A stretch of DNA of 64,000 nt from Streptomyces sp. NBC_01460 (GTDB lineage Bacteria > Actinomycetota > Actinomycetes > Streptomycetales > Streptomycetaceae). Where the stretch lies: positions 3,658,001 to 3,722,000 of the forward strand of contig NZ_CP109473.1 of NCBI RefSeq assembly GCF_036227405.1, written 5' to 3'. Both the position numbers and the translations under genes were made by a program. Shown here piece after piece: positions 1 through 7,455 of this stretch; the stretch's first letter is position 1, and each line of letters opens with the position of its first letter. The notes below the pieces were generated by a model that saw nothing but the letters and a program-made list of their open reading frames with translations, ran no database searches and had not been told where the DNA came from.

Positions 1-2
1 AG

Positions 3-974
3 CTCGGCGGCTTCAGCTCGCTGTGGACGGTCTGGGACAAGCTGCCCGAGGGCCACACGGACCCGACGGCCGGACCGTACACCGTGACCTTCCTGCTGGC
101 GTACCTCTTCATCAAGACCTTCGAGTACAACGGCGGTATGTGGAACCAGGCCCAGCGCTACATGGCCACGGACTCCGCCCGTTCCGCGACCCGTTCGGCC
201 CGGCTCTCGGCCATCCTGTGGCTGGTCTGGCCGACGGTGCTCTTCTTCCCGATGTGGGTCGCCCCGCTGCTCGTCGAGGCGAAGAAGCCGGACGCCTCGG
301 ACAGCTACGCGCTGATGACCGAGCAGCTGCTGCCGCACGGTCTGCTGGGTCTGGTCGTCGTCGGGTTCTTCTCGCACACGATGGCCATGTGCTCCTCCGA
401 CGCCAACGCCATCTCGGCCGTCTTCACCCGGGACATCGCCCCGGTCTTCTCCAAGGCGGCCCGCACCTGGAGCAACCGCAGCGGTCTGCTGGCCGCGCGG
501 CTGTCCACGCTCGCCTTCCTCGGTCTGTCGATGGCGCTGGCGACCCAGATCAACTCGCCGACGTTCAAGGACATCATCTCGGTCGTCATCAAGTGGGTGG
601 CCGGTCTGATGGGCCCGATCGCGATCCCGTTCATGCTGGGCCTGCTGCGCAGGTTCCGCCGGTCCGGGCCGACGGCGGCGCTCACCAGCTGGGCGGCCGG
701 GCTGCTCGCGTTCTACTTCACCAACTACAACTTCGACGGTTCGGTGAAGACGGACGTCGCCCTGCAGTACCAGGTGGCGCTGCCGCTGGCGATCTCGCTG
801 GTGCTCTACATCGTCATCGGCTTCATCAAGCCCGAGGACACACCGGAGCGCGACGCCCTGATCGAGAAGATCAACACGGACGGCGAAGGGCCTGTCGGCG
901 CCGCCGCGGCGGCCGTTCCCCAGCAGAAGCCCGGCCCCGAGAACACCGGGGTACCGGAAAGCGTGAAGGACTGA
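3..974 (+). CDS. Sodium:solute symporter (SSS family), 5'-truncated
   Basis: This is the C-terminal 323 codons of a membrane carrier; the reading frame is open from the first bases of the window, so the start lies upstream. The sequence shows at least six long hydrophobic segments, the SSS-type stretch around QAQRYMATDSARSATRS and a hydrophilic C-terminal tail of about 45 residues rich in Ala and Pro. SSS proteins couple Na+ entry to uptake of sugars, amino acids, carboxylates or similar solutes across the cytoplasmic membrane. The substrate cannot be told from this fragment. A hairpin just beyond the stop separates it from the convergent next gene. The family call is good, the substrate unknown. 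Confidence 0.85.
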   Translation, partial: LGGFSSLWTVWDKLPEGHTDPTAGPYTVTFLLAYLFIKTFEYNGGMWNQAQRYMATDSARSATRSARLSAILWLVWPTVLFFPMWVAPLLVEAKKPDASDSYALMTEQLLPHGLLGLVVVGFFSHTMAMCSSDANAISAVFTRDIAPVFSKAARTWSNRSGLLAARLSTLAFLGLSMALATQINSPTFKDIISVVIKWVAGLMGPIAIPFMLGLLRRFRRSGPTAALTSWAAGLLAFYFTNYNFDGSVKTDVALQYQVALPLAISLVLYIVIGFIKPEDTPERDALIEKINTDGEGPVGAAAAAVPQQKPGPENTGVPESVKD

Positions 975-1001
975 CCGTCCCACGCGTGGGGGCACATGGA
1001 C

Positions 1002-1031
1002 GGTGGGCGGGCGCGGCGGCGTCCGCCCACC
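1002..1031. terminator. Hairpin between convergent genes
   Basis: Arms GGTGGGCGG (1002-1010) and CCGCCCACC (1023-1031) are a perfect inverted repeat with a 12-nt loop. It lies 28 bases after the symporter stop and 44 bases from the end of the convergent gene, a likely two-way terminator. There is no T-tract, as is usual in streptomycetes. Confidence 0.5.
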
Positions 1032-1074
1032 TCTCGCTTCCGGGACGGCCCGGCAGCATACGGCCGGGCGCCGC

Positions 1075-2214
1075 TCAGTCCCTCGGATAGCGGGCCAGCC
1101 AGCCGGGCGCGACGGCCGTCGGGCTGTGCAGGGCCGGGCCTTGGGTCATCTCCATCGCGAAGTCGTCGGAGAGTTCGAGGAGGGTCGAGCGCCCCTCCAG
1201 TTCCGCCAGCCAGGCCGGCGGCAGCGCCGTCTCGCCGTGCAGGGCGCCGAGAAGGGCCCCGCAGACGGCCCCTGTCGCCGCGGACGGCCCGGAGTGGTTC
1301 ACGGCGAGCCGCAGCCCGTGGCGTACGTCCTCACCGACCAGCGCGCAGTACAGCGCCACCGCGAGGACCTCCTCCGCCGAGTCGGTGTCGCCGAGCGCCT
1401 CGATGAGAGCGGGACCGGGGATCCCCTGCCGTACGGAGCCGAGGGCCTGCCGGAGCGCCTCGGTGACCTGCTCGCTGCCCGGACGTTCGGCGAGCAGGGC
1501 GAGGGCGTGCTGGACCGAGCCGTCCAGGGTCTCGCCGCGGGCCAGTCCGTGCACCATGACGGCGAAGGCCCCGGCCGCGAGTTGGGCGGTGGCGTGCCCA
1601 TGGGTGTGGGCGGCGCACTCGACGGCCAGCTGGAGCACGAGCTGCGGCTCCCAGCCCACGAGCAGCCCGAAGGGCGCGGAGCGGGTGAGGGCGGCCGAGT
1701 CCCGTGCGGCCGGGTTCTTGGGCACGGCGAGGGTGCCCATCGTGGCGTCGCCGAAGCCGGCGAGGCACTCCCTGGTGGGGGCGCGGCGGGCGTACAGCCA
1801 CTCCTCCCTGGCCAGCCAGCCGTTGTCCTTACGGCGTTCGTCGGGCCCCCAGGCGCTCTGGGTCGCCGCCCAGCGCAGATGGGCGCGGTGCACGTCGGTG
1901 GGCGGGTGCCACGCACCGGTGTCGCGGCGGACCTGGGCCCTGATCAGCCCGTCGACGGTGAAGAGCGTGAGCTGGGTGACGGCGGTGACGGCACCCCGTC
2001 GGCCCTGCACGGGGCCTTGCACGGGGCCCTGCGCAGGAGTGAAGTCGGCCACCCCGTCGGCCCCGTGGGCGGCGCGTATCGCCTCCAGGGTGAGCCCCGA
2101 GACGCCGGCCCCGAGCGCGTCGCCGATGGCGCCGCCGAGCAGGGATCCCCGTACCCGGCCGCGGAAGTCCTGCTGCTGGACACGGCCCCAGACAGCTGTG
2201 GTCCCAGTGCTCAC
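1075..2214 (-). CDS. ADP-ribosylglycohydrolase-fold protein, catalytic metal residues lost
   Basis: A protein of 379 residues starting at GTG 2214, preceded by a GGAAGGGG ribosome site; longer in-frame extensions are unlikely. The N-terminal GSLLGGAIGDALGAG (residues 23-37) and the C-terminal NHSG...GALLGALHG identify the ADP-ribosylglycohydrolase (DraG/ARH) family, whose active members remove ADP-ribose from proteins, nucleic acids or small molecules using two Mg2+ ions. The motif normally read as T-D-D-T is TAVT here (77-80), and the normal G-D-S-D-S is GPSAA (309-313), so the usual metal-binding aspartates are absent. It may be a non-catalytic ADP-ribose binder. It is transcribed away from the ECF41 cluster and shows no operon partner. 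Confidence 0.8.
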   Translation of the reverse strand: MSTGTTAVWGRVQQQDFRGRVRGSLLGGAIGDALGAGVSGLTLEAIRAAHGADGVADFTPAQGPVQGPVQGRRGAVTAVTQLTLFTVDGLIRAQVRRDTGAWHPPTDVHRAHLRWAATQSAWGPDERRKDNGWLAREEWLYARRAPTRECLAGFGDATMGTLAVPKNPAARDSAALTRSAPFGLLVGWEPQLVLQLAVECAAHTHGHATAQLAAGAFAVMVHGLARGETLDGSVQHALALLAERPGSEQVTEALRQALGSVRQGIPGPALIEALGDTDSAEEVLAVALYCALVGEDVRHGLRLAVNHSGPSAATGAVCGALLGALHGETALPPAWLAELEGRSTLLELSDDFAMEMTQGPALHSPTAVAPGWLARYPRD

Positions 2215-2612
2215 CGTGCCCCTTCCGCCCGACCCTCCGTGTGCGACTGCGCAAGCACTGTAATCGAACGGGAAGCAGCGGTTCAGGGGCGGAACGGAAT
2301 GTACGGAGTTTCGCCTCCTGGCACGTGACCGACCCATTTCCGGTGAACTGCCGGGCGCGCGGAGCGTCCGTCCGCCCGCTGTTCCGCGCACCGGACCGAC
2401 GCCGCCGACGCACGTCTCCGGGGCCGTGGCCCGGAGCAGCCGGCAGGAGACCGGGCGCGGAAGTCGTCCGCTTCGCCGGTCACATTCTCCGCACACGCTT
2501 CGTCAGTGTGGTGACGGCCCGGTCCGGCGGGCTGCCGCACGGTCGGCGCCGTCGGCCGAGGCTCGTCCTCCGCCCCCGGGACCATCGCGCACACCATCCG
2601 AGGAGACCCAGC
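2215..2612. other. Divergent intergenic region, 398 bp
   Basis: No convincing gene is seen. The region holds the GTG-start leader of the glycohydrolase-fold gene on one side and, from 2478, an ECF41-type promoter for the decarboxylase-like gene on the other. Confidence 0.6.
2478..2504 (+). promoter_or_regulatory. ECF41-type promoter of the AhpD-like gene
   Basis: GGTCACA (2478-2484), a 16-bp spacer, then CGTC (2501-2504). The published ECF41 promoter motif is TGTCACA in the -35 region and CGTC in the -10 region, so this differs at one base. The same layout recurs in front of the sigma gene. Confidence 0.7.
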
Positions 2613-3071
2613 ATGACCACTCGCATGAACCACCCGGCCTTCGTCGTCCCCGGCGCCATAGACGCCCTGGTGGCTCTGGGCAAGGCGTCCAAGGAGGCCG
2701 GCGTGCCGGTCAGGCTGCTCGAGCTGCTCCATCTGCGAGCCAGCCAGATCAACGGGGACAGCGCCAACGTCGACCGGCACCCGCGACTGGCCAGGGCCGC
2801 GGGCGAGGACTCCGAGGAACGGCTGCTCGCCGTGGCCTCCTGGCGGAACACGCCCTACTTCACCGAGGCCGAGCGTGCCGCGCTGGCACTGACCGAGGCC
2901 GTCACCCTCATCGGCAACGAGAAGGATCCGGTGCCGGACGAGGTCTGGGCCGAAGCCACGAAGCACTTCAAGGACCAGGAACTCGGCGCCATCCTGCTCT
3001 CGGTCGGCACGGTCAACCTGTGGAACCGTCTCCATGTCGCGATCCGGCAGCAGGCGGACCCCACCAGCTGA
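2613..3071 (+). CDS. Carboxymuconolactone decarboxylase/AhpD-like protein without CxxC
   Basis: A 152-residue protein starting at ATG 2613 behind an AGGAG-like site. LRASQING (41-48) is the signature of the CMD/AhpD fold. Family members that act as alkylhydroperoxide reductases carry C-x-x-C followed by V-D-x-H; here the two cysteine positions are Asp49 and Asn52 (INGDSANVDRH), so the disulphide redox chemistry is not possible. The protein is probably a target gene of the ECF41 sigma factor downstream, since ECF41 genes sit beside carboxymuconolactone decarboxylases, oxidoreductases or epimerases (COE) in many genomes. The matching promoter supports this. Its reaction is unknown. Confidence 0.85.
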   Translation: MTTRMNHPAFVVPGAIDALVALGKASKEAGVPVRLLELLHLRASQINGDSANVDRHPRLARAAGEDSEERLLAVASWRNTPYFTEAERAALALTEAVTLIGNEKDPVPDEVWAEATKHFKDQELGAILLSVGTVNLWNRLHVAIRQQADPTS

Positions 3072-3142
3072 CGCGCGGTGCCGGGCAGCGGCCTTCCCCC
3101 TCCTGCCGCCCCGGCCCTCGCCATCACCGCGGCACGACCGCC

Positions 3143-3168
3143 GGGCCCCGTCACATGTGGCGGGGCCC
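3143..3168 (+). terminator. Hairpin after the AhpD-like gene
   Basis: GGGCCCCGTCAC (3143-3154) can pair with GTGGCGGGGCCC (3157-3168), twelve pairs with one G-T wobble. It lies 71 bases beyond the stop and overlaps the -35 element of the next promoter. Confidence 0.5.
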
Positions 3169-3175
3169 CCGCGTC
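3149..3175 (+). promoter_or_regulatory. ECF41-type promoter of the sigma factor gene (autoregulation)
   Basis: CGTCACA (3149-3155), 16-bp spacer, CGTC (3172-3175), 38 bases ahead of the sigma gene start. It matches the ECF41 consensus except at the first base and has the same spacing as the site at 2478-2504; both continue CGTCAGT. This suggests the sigma factor transcribes its own gene. Confidence 0.7.
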
Positions 3176-3213
3176 AGTTCAGTGACGGACGAGAACGAAG
3201 GGTGTGCTGGCTG

Positions 3214-4101
3214 ATGGACGAACGTGAGTGGCTGGGGAAGCGGTTCGAGGAGAATCGCGGGCATCTGAGAGCGGTGGCCTACCGGATGCTGGGTTCGACG
3301 GCGGAGGCCGAGGACGCGGTTCAGGAGGCGTGGTTGCGGCTCAGCCGGACCGATGCGGGCCGGGTGACGAATCTGGGCGGGTGGCTGACCACGGTGGTGG
3401 GCCGGGTGTGCCTGGACATGTTGCGGTCGCGGGTGTCGCGTCGTGAGAACCCACTGGGTCTGGTGCCGGGTGACGAGGTGATGGCGGGTGGTGCCGGGGG
3501 GCAGGAGGGCGATCCGGAGCAGCAGGCGGTACTGGCTGATTCGGTGGGGCTGGCTCTGCTGGTGGTGCTGGAGACACTTGATCCCGCGGAACGGCTGGCG
3601 TTCGTGCTGCATGACACGTTCGGGGTGCCGTTCGACGAGATCGCTCCCCTCGTGGAGCGGACTCCTGCTGCGGCCCGGCAGCTCGCGAGCCGGGCCCGGC
3701 GCCGGGTCCGGGGCGCGCATCCGGCGTCGGACTCGGATCTCACCCGTCGGCGTGAGGTCGTCGACGCGTTCCTGACCGCGGCCCGCGGGGGCGACTTCGA
3801 CGCCCTCATCGCCGTACTCGCCCCCGATGTCATCGCCCGCACGGACGCGCGCGGTGTCGATGTGACACCGCTCGTCCGTGGTGCGCAGGCGGTGGCGAGC
3901 GGGGCGGTGGTGTTCGGCCGGATCGCCCTGTCCGCGCAGCCCGTCCTGGTCGACGGCCTCCCCGGGGTGCTGGCGGCGCAGAACGAACACGACCGCCGTG
4001 TCATGACCTTCCGGATCGAACAGGACCTGATCACGGAGATCGAGATCATCACCGACCCCGACCGGATCCGGCTCCTCGACCTCGTCGTACCCCATGCCTG
4101 A
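3214..4101 (+). CDS. ECF sigma factor, ECF41 group (SigJ-like) with SnoaL-like C-terminus
   Basis: A 295-residue RNA polymerase sigma subunit. Region 2 lies at about 12-80 (GHLRAVAYRMLGSTAEAEDAVQEAW), region 4 at about 120-172 (PAERLAFVLHDTFGVPFDEI and the following helix), and an NTF2/SnoaL-like domain at about 180-295. That C-terminal extension defines ECF41: it replaces an anti-sigma factor and tunes activity. The conserved NPDKL-type motif appears as TDPDRIR near the end. ATG 3214 is preferred (GAAGGG upstream); an in-frame GTG at 3202 is too close to that site. The paired AhpD-like gene upstream and two ECF41-type promoters make this a self-contained regulon. The inducing signal is unknown. 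Confidence 0.9.
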   Translation: MDEREWLGKRFEENRGHLRAVAYRMLGSTAEAEDAVQEAWLRLSRTDAGRVTNLGGWLTTVVGRVCLDMLRSRVSRRENPLGLVPGDEVMAGGAGGQEGDPEQQAVLADSVGLALLVVLETLDPAERLAFVLHDTFGVPFDEIAPLVERTPAAARQLASRARRRVRGAHPASDSDLTRRREVVDAFLTAARGGDFDALIAVLAPDVIARTDARGVDVTPLVRGAQAVASGAVVFGRIALSAQPVLVDGLPGVLAAQNEHDRRVMTFRIEQDLITEIEIITDPDRIRLLDLVVPHA

Positions 4102-4120
4102 GCCCGGAGCGGAACGGGCC

Positions 4121-4173
4121 GGACGGCCTCCGGCACACCGGCTCGACGGGCCGGGACGGCCTCCGGCACACCG
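4121..4173. repeat. Direct repeat, two 20-bp copies, 33-bp period
   Basis: GGACGGCCTCCGGCACACCG occurs at 4121-4140 and again at 4154-4173, with a decayed third copy after it (GGACGGTGTGG). It lies in the spacer behind the sigma gene. Probably a small tandem duplication without known function. Confidence 0.6.
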
Positions 4174-4272
4174 CCTCGGCGCGCCGGGCCGGACGGTGTG
4201 GCCGCCGGGCCGAAACGCGTAGGCGCGGACCGGTCACATCTCCTGGATCCCGTCCGTCATGGCAGTGAGCAT

Positions 4273-4301
4273 CCTCCCCCGGCCGACACGGCCGGGGGAG
4301 G
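4273..4301 (+). terminator. Strong hairpin between sigma and efflux genes
   Basis: CCTCCCCCGGCCG (4273-4285), loop ACA, CGGCCGGGGGAGG (4289-4301): a perfect 13-bp stem. It lies 172 bases past the sigma stop and 85 bases before the pump start, so it insulates the two. Confidence 0.65.
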
Positions 4302-4385
4302 GCGGTGTCTCAGCCGGGCGCATCCCCGGAACCCACGCCGCGGCCGTTCTCATCCATGTGCATCAGGAGAGCTGAGGAGTACGCG

Positions 4386-5891
4386 ATGGCTGCCCCCGCC
4401 ACCCCTACGAAACGGTCAGGACCGGCCGCGGGCTCCAGCCCCGGATCGATCCTGGCTTTCGTCTGCATGGGCCAGTTCATGGTCTTCACCGACGTGTCGG
4501 TCGTGAACCTCGCCCTGCCGTCCATCCAGGACAGCCTCGGCATGTCCGACGTGAGCCTCGGCTACGTCATCACGGCGTACGCGACCGTGATCGGCGGGTT
4601 CCTGCTGCTCGGCGGACGCCTCGCCGACACGTTCGGCCGCCGCCGGATGCTGCAGATCGGCTTCGCCGTCTTCGCCCTGGCGTCACTGGCGTCGGGCCTG
4701 GCCGACGACGCCACCCTGCTGATCGCCTCCCGAGCCGTACAGGGCTTCGGCGCGTCGATGATCACGCCGGCAGCCCTGTCGATCCTGACGAACACCTTCC
4801 CCGAGGGGGCGGAGCGCAACAAGGCGCTCGGCATCTGGGGCTCGCTGGCCGGAATCGCCTCGATCGTCGGCGTCATCCTGGGCGGCGTGCTCGCCGACGG
4901 GCCCGGCTGGGAGTGGATCTTCTGGATCAACGTACCCATCGGCGTGGGTGCGGTGCTGCTGGCTCCGCGCCTGCTGCCGGAGAGCCGTGCCGAGCAGCGG
5001 GGCCGCTTCGACACCCCAGGTGCCGTCACCCTCACCTCCGCCCTGCTGCTCCTGATCTTCACCCTGGGCGAGGCGACCCACCAGGGCTGGGGCTCCTTCC
5101 GTACGGTCGGCGGCCTGACCGGCTCCGCCGCCCTGCTCGCCGCTTTCGTCCTCATCGAGACCCGGGTGAAGGCGCCGATGATGCCACCGCGCGTCTTCCT
5201 CCTGAAGACGATGCGCGTGGCCAACATCTCCGCCGTGCTGGTCTTCGGCACCTTCACCGCGCTGTTCTTCTTCGCCAGCCTCTTCATGCAACAGGTCTAC
5301 GGCTACACGCCGCTGAAGGCGGGCTTCGCCTACGTGCCGCTCGCCTGCGCCGTGGCTGCCGGGGCCGGCGTCGCCTCCGGCCTGACCGCCAGGTTCACCG
5401 CCCGCGTCCTGGTGATGGCCGGACTGGTGCTGGCGGTCACGGGTCTGCTGCTGCTGTGGCAGGCCCCCGTCGACGGCGGCTACGCACTGAACCTGCTGCC
5501 CGCGTTCCTCCTCCTCGGCCTGGGCTGCGGCATGGTCTTCGTGACACTGCAGATCGCCGCCTTCGCCGGTGTCGGCGAAGAGCACGCGGGCGTCGGCGCC
5601 GGTCTCATCAACACCAGCCAGGAGGCGGGTGGCGCACTCGGTCTCGCGGTCATCTCGACCATCGCCTACAACGGCATGACCTCCGAGATGGCTGCCACCG
5701 GCGGCAGCCCCGAGCTGATCACCGAGGTCCAGGCCGCAGCCAACCAGGACGCCTTCCTGGCAGCCGCGGCCGGCGGTCTGATCGCGCTCCTGGTGGTCGC
5801 GGTGCAGATGCCGCGCGGCACGCGGCAGACGGCCGCACCCGGCGGACCGGCTCAGGACGCCCCCGGCCCCGCCGTCCCGGCCGAGAAGTGA
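4386..5891 (+). CDS. MFS drug-efflux transporter, DHA2 (EmrB/QacA-like)
   Basis: A 501-residue inner-membrane proton antiporter. The stretch FTDVSVVNLALPSIQ near residue 35 is the DHA2 motif at the end of helix 1, and GGRLADTFGRRRML is the MFS loop 2-3 signature. The hydrophobic pattern fits 14 helices, with a hydrophilic Pro/Ala-rich tail of about 25 residues. Family members export lipophilic drugs, antibiotics or cationic compounds. ATG 4386 is chosen because GAGGAG precedes it; an earlier ATG at 4305 has no ribosome site. No regulator lies beside it on the same strand, so the substrate cannot be inferred from context. Confidence 0.88.
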   Translation: MAAPATPTKRSGPAAGSSPGSILAFVCMGQFMVFTDVSVVNLALPSIQDSLGMSDVSLGYVITAYATVIGGFLLLGGRLADTFGRRRMLQIGFAVFALASLASGLADDATLLIASRAVQGFGASMITPAALSILTNTFPEGAERNKALGIWGSLAGIASIVGVILGGVLADGPGWEWIFWINVPIGVGAVLLAPRLLPESRAEQRGRFDTPGAVTLTSALLLLIFTLGEATHQGWGSFRTVGGLTGSAALLAAFVLIETRVKAPMMPPRVFLLKTMRVANISAVLVFGTFTALFFFASLFMQQVYGYTPLKAGFAYVPLACAVAAGAGVASGLTARFTARVLVMAGLVLAVTGLLLLWQAPVDGGYALNLLPAFLLLGLGCGMVFVTLQIAAFAGVGEEHAGVGAGLINTSQEAGGALGLAVISTIAYNGMTSEMAATGGSPELITEVQAAANQDAFLAAAAGGLIALLVVAVQMPRGTRQTAAPGGPAQDAPGPAVPAEK

Positions 5892-5896
5892 CCCGG

Positions 5897-5935
5897 AGGC
5901 GGTGGCCCCGCTCGGTCCGAGCGGGGCCACCGCCT
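5897..5935. terminator. Terminator after the DHA2 pump
   Basis: Perfect inverted repeat with 17-base arms (5897-5913 and 5919-5935), core GGTGGCCCCGCTC/GAGCGGGGCCACC, loop GGTCC. It begins six bases after the pump stop. The convergent gene ends at 6000, so it could serve both. Confidence 0.75.
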
Positions 5936-5999
5936 CACCCCGTCCGAACCGCTGACGTCGCTGTACCGGCTGCGCCGTCGAGGCCGCGTGATCGACGTC

Positions 6000-6326
6000 T
6001 CAGGCGGGCGCTCGCCCCTGCCTGCACTCCGCGACCCGCAGCACGTCCCTGAGCGACTCGGTCGTCCGCGTCAGGGCGAAACGCACCGCCGACTCCCCCG
6101 CCGCCGGGTCCGCCAGAACCGCCTCCGCCCCGGCCAGCACGGCGGCGCCGCACACGACCAGCTCGGCCTCGACCTCGTCGGCCAGGAGCGACATCCTGCT
6201 GTCGGGGTCGTCCGTGCTCAGATAACAGGGCCTCCCTTCGGGGGAGTTCCACGGGAGCAGGCGGAGAGAGGACTCGATCACGGGGTGCCTCGCAGGGGTC
6301 GGTGTCTTCCATCGGGTGATGCTCAC
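6000..6326 (-). CDS. Small protein divergent from an XRE regulator
   Basis: A 108-residue protein read from GTG 6326. The middle (LADEVEAELVVCGAAVLAGA) is helical and amphipathic; I see no enzyme motif or membrane segment. Small genes of this kind are commonly found divergent from XRE-DUF5753/DUF397 pairs in streptomycetes, as in the abaA and whiJ-type clusters, and are thought to belong to the same regulatory unit. The 86-bp gap to the XRE gene must hold both promoters. The start is uncertain: in-frame codons run up to 6422, but that would overlap the regulator. Function unknown. Confidence 0.6.
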   Translation of the reverse strand: MSITRWKTPTPARHPVIESSLRLLPWNSPEGRPCYLSTDDPDSRMSLLADEVEAELVVCGAAVLAGAEAVLADPAAGESAVRFALTRTTESLRDVLRVAECRQGRAPA

Positions 6327-6412
6327 CGTTGGTACACCGATGATCACCGTCCGCCCGTAGCCTCGGTAGAGGCGCCCGGTTGTCGGCGGACAGGACAACG
6401 GGAGGGCCCGCG

Positions 6413-7237
6413 ATGACCGCACAACCGGCCGACGTGGACGAGGGATCGGGGCGCGCGGCGTTGGGGCGGGCCCTGCGGTATCTCCGGGAGCGGTCGGGGA
6501 AGTCGTTGAGCGAGCTCGCCGCGGAGACGCGGTACGAAAAGAGTTACCTGTACCGGCTGGAAGCCGGCCAACGGCTGTCCAAGCTGGCGGTGATGGAGGA
6601 CCTGGACCGGTACTACGAGTCCGGGGGCCTGCTGGTGCAGCTGTGGAAGGTGGCCCGCAGGGAGGTCTTCAAGGACACGTACAAGGAGTTCATGCGGCTG
6701 GAGCCGACGGCCACGGTCATGCACCTCCTCACCCTCGGCATTCCGGGCCTCTTGCAGACGGAGGATGTTGCCCGGGAATCGCTGTCCGGTGCCCAGGAAT
6801 CGCAGGAGGACGCCGAGTCGGTGGAGGAACAGGTGGTCGCACGGGTGGGCCGCCAGCAGCTGCTGTACCGCAGGCCCGCCCCGTCGGTCCGCATCATCAT
6901 CGACGAGTACGCCCTGCGCCGCCCCGTCCCGGACGCGAAGGTGTGGCGGGAGCAGTTGACGCATCTGATCGACACGGCGGAGGTGCCGTCGATCGTCCTC
7001 CAGGTGCTGCCGTTCTCGGTGGGCTCACATCACCTCATGGACGGCTCCCTCACCCTGCTCTGGCAGGAGGACGGCACGGCGGTTGCCTACACGGAAGGCA
7101 ACGGCTGCGCCGAGCTGATCGAGGATCCGGCAGCGGTGACGCGCTACCGGCTGTCCCACGGTCGCCTCCGGGACCGTGCGCTGCCCCCGCCGGAGTCCGC
7201 CGGTTTCATCAGGGGCGTCCTTGAGGAGCAGACATGA
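6413..7237 (+). CDS. XRE-family regulator with DUF5753 domain
   Basis: A 274-residue DNA-binding protein. The helix-turn-helix lies at about 18-70 (LGRALRYLRERSGKSLSELA, then YLYRLEAGQRL); DUF5753 fills about 95-265 (IPGLLQTEDVAR, VRIIIDEYALRR). Such Scr1-like proteins pair with a DUF397 partner encoded directly downstream and control development or secondary metabolism in streptomycetes, with WhiJ as the best-known example. ATG 6413 follows GGGAGGG; an earlier ATG at 6380 lacks a ribosome site. Its stop overlaps the start of the DUF397 gene (ATGA), so the two are translationally coupled. The target genes are unknown; the divergent small gene and its own promoter are the obvious candidates. 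Confidence 0.9.
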   Translation: MTAQPADVDEGSGRAALGRALRYLRERSGKSLSELAAETRYEKSYLYRLEAGQRLSKLAVMEDLDRYYESGGLLVQLWKVARREVFKDTYKEFMRLEPTATVMHLLTLGIPGLLQTEDVARESLSGAQESQEDAESVEEQVVARVGRQQLLYRRPAPSVRIIIDEYALRRPVPDAKVWREQLTHLIDTAEVPSIVLQVLPFSVGSHHLMDGSLTLLWQEDGTAVAYTEGNGCAELIEDPAAVTRYRLSHGRLRDRALPPPESAGFIRGVLEEQT

Positions 7238-7455
7238 TGAGCCGTACTTCCGACCTCGGACCCGCGACCTGGCGCAAGTCCAGCTACAGCGACGGCGGGG
7301 CGAACAACTGCCTCGAAGTCGCCGACGGCTTCCCGGGTTTCGTCCCCGTCCGGGACAGCAAGATCGCCGACGGCCCCTGCCTCGTCATCGCCGCTCCCGC
7401 CTGGGCCGCCTTCGTCGCCCACGCGGCTCACCCCACGGCATCCAGCGCCGGGTAG
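7234..7455 (+). CDS. DUF397 protein, partner of the XRE regulator
   Basis: A 73-residue protein with the DUF397 signature: WRKSSYSDGGANNCLEVAD at 13-31, VRDSK, then a C-terminal helix ending AWAAFV. DUF397 proteins act with the neighbouring XRE regulator, probably as an antitoxin-like or antagonist partner; this is known from a few streptomycete examples and inferred here. The start overlaps the preceding stop by 4 bp. The last 28 bases overlap the 3' end of the convergent reductase gene. Confidence 0.88.
   Translation: MMSRTSDLGPATWRKSSYSDGGANNCLEVADGFPGFVPVRDSKIADGPCLVIAAPAWAAFVAHAAHPTASSAG

Noticed and set aside
2241..2612. Upstream extension of the AhpD-like gene
   Set aside because: The frame is open but covers the ECF41 promoter; ATG 2613 has the ribosome site.
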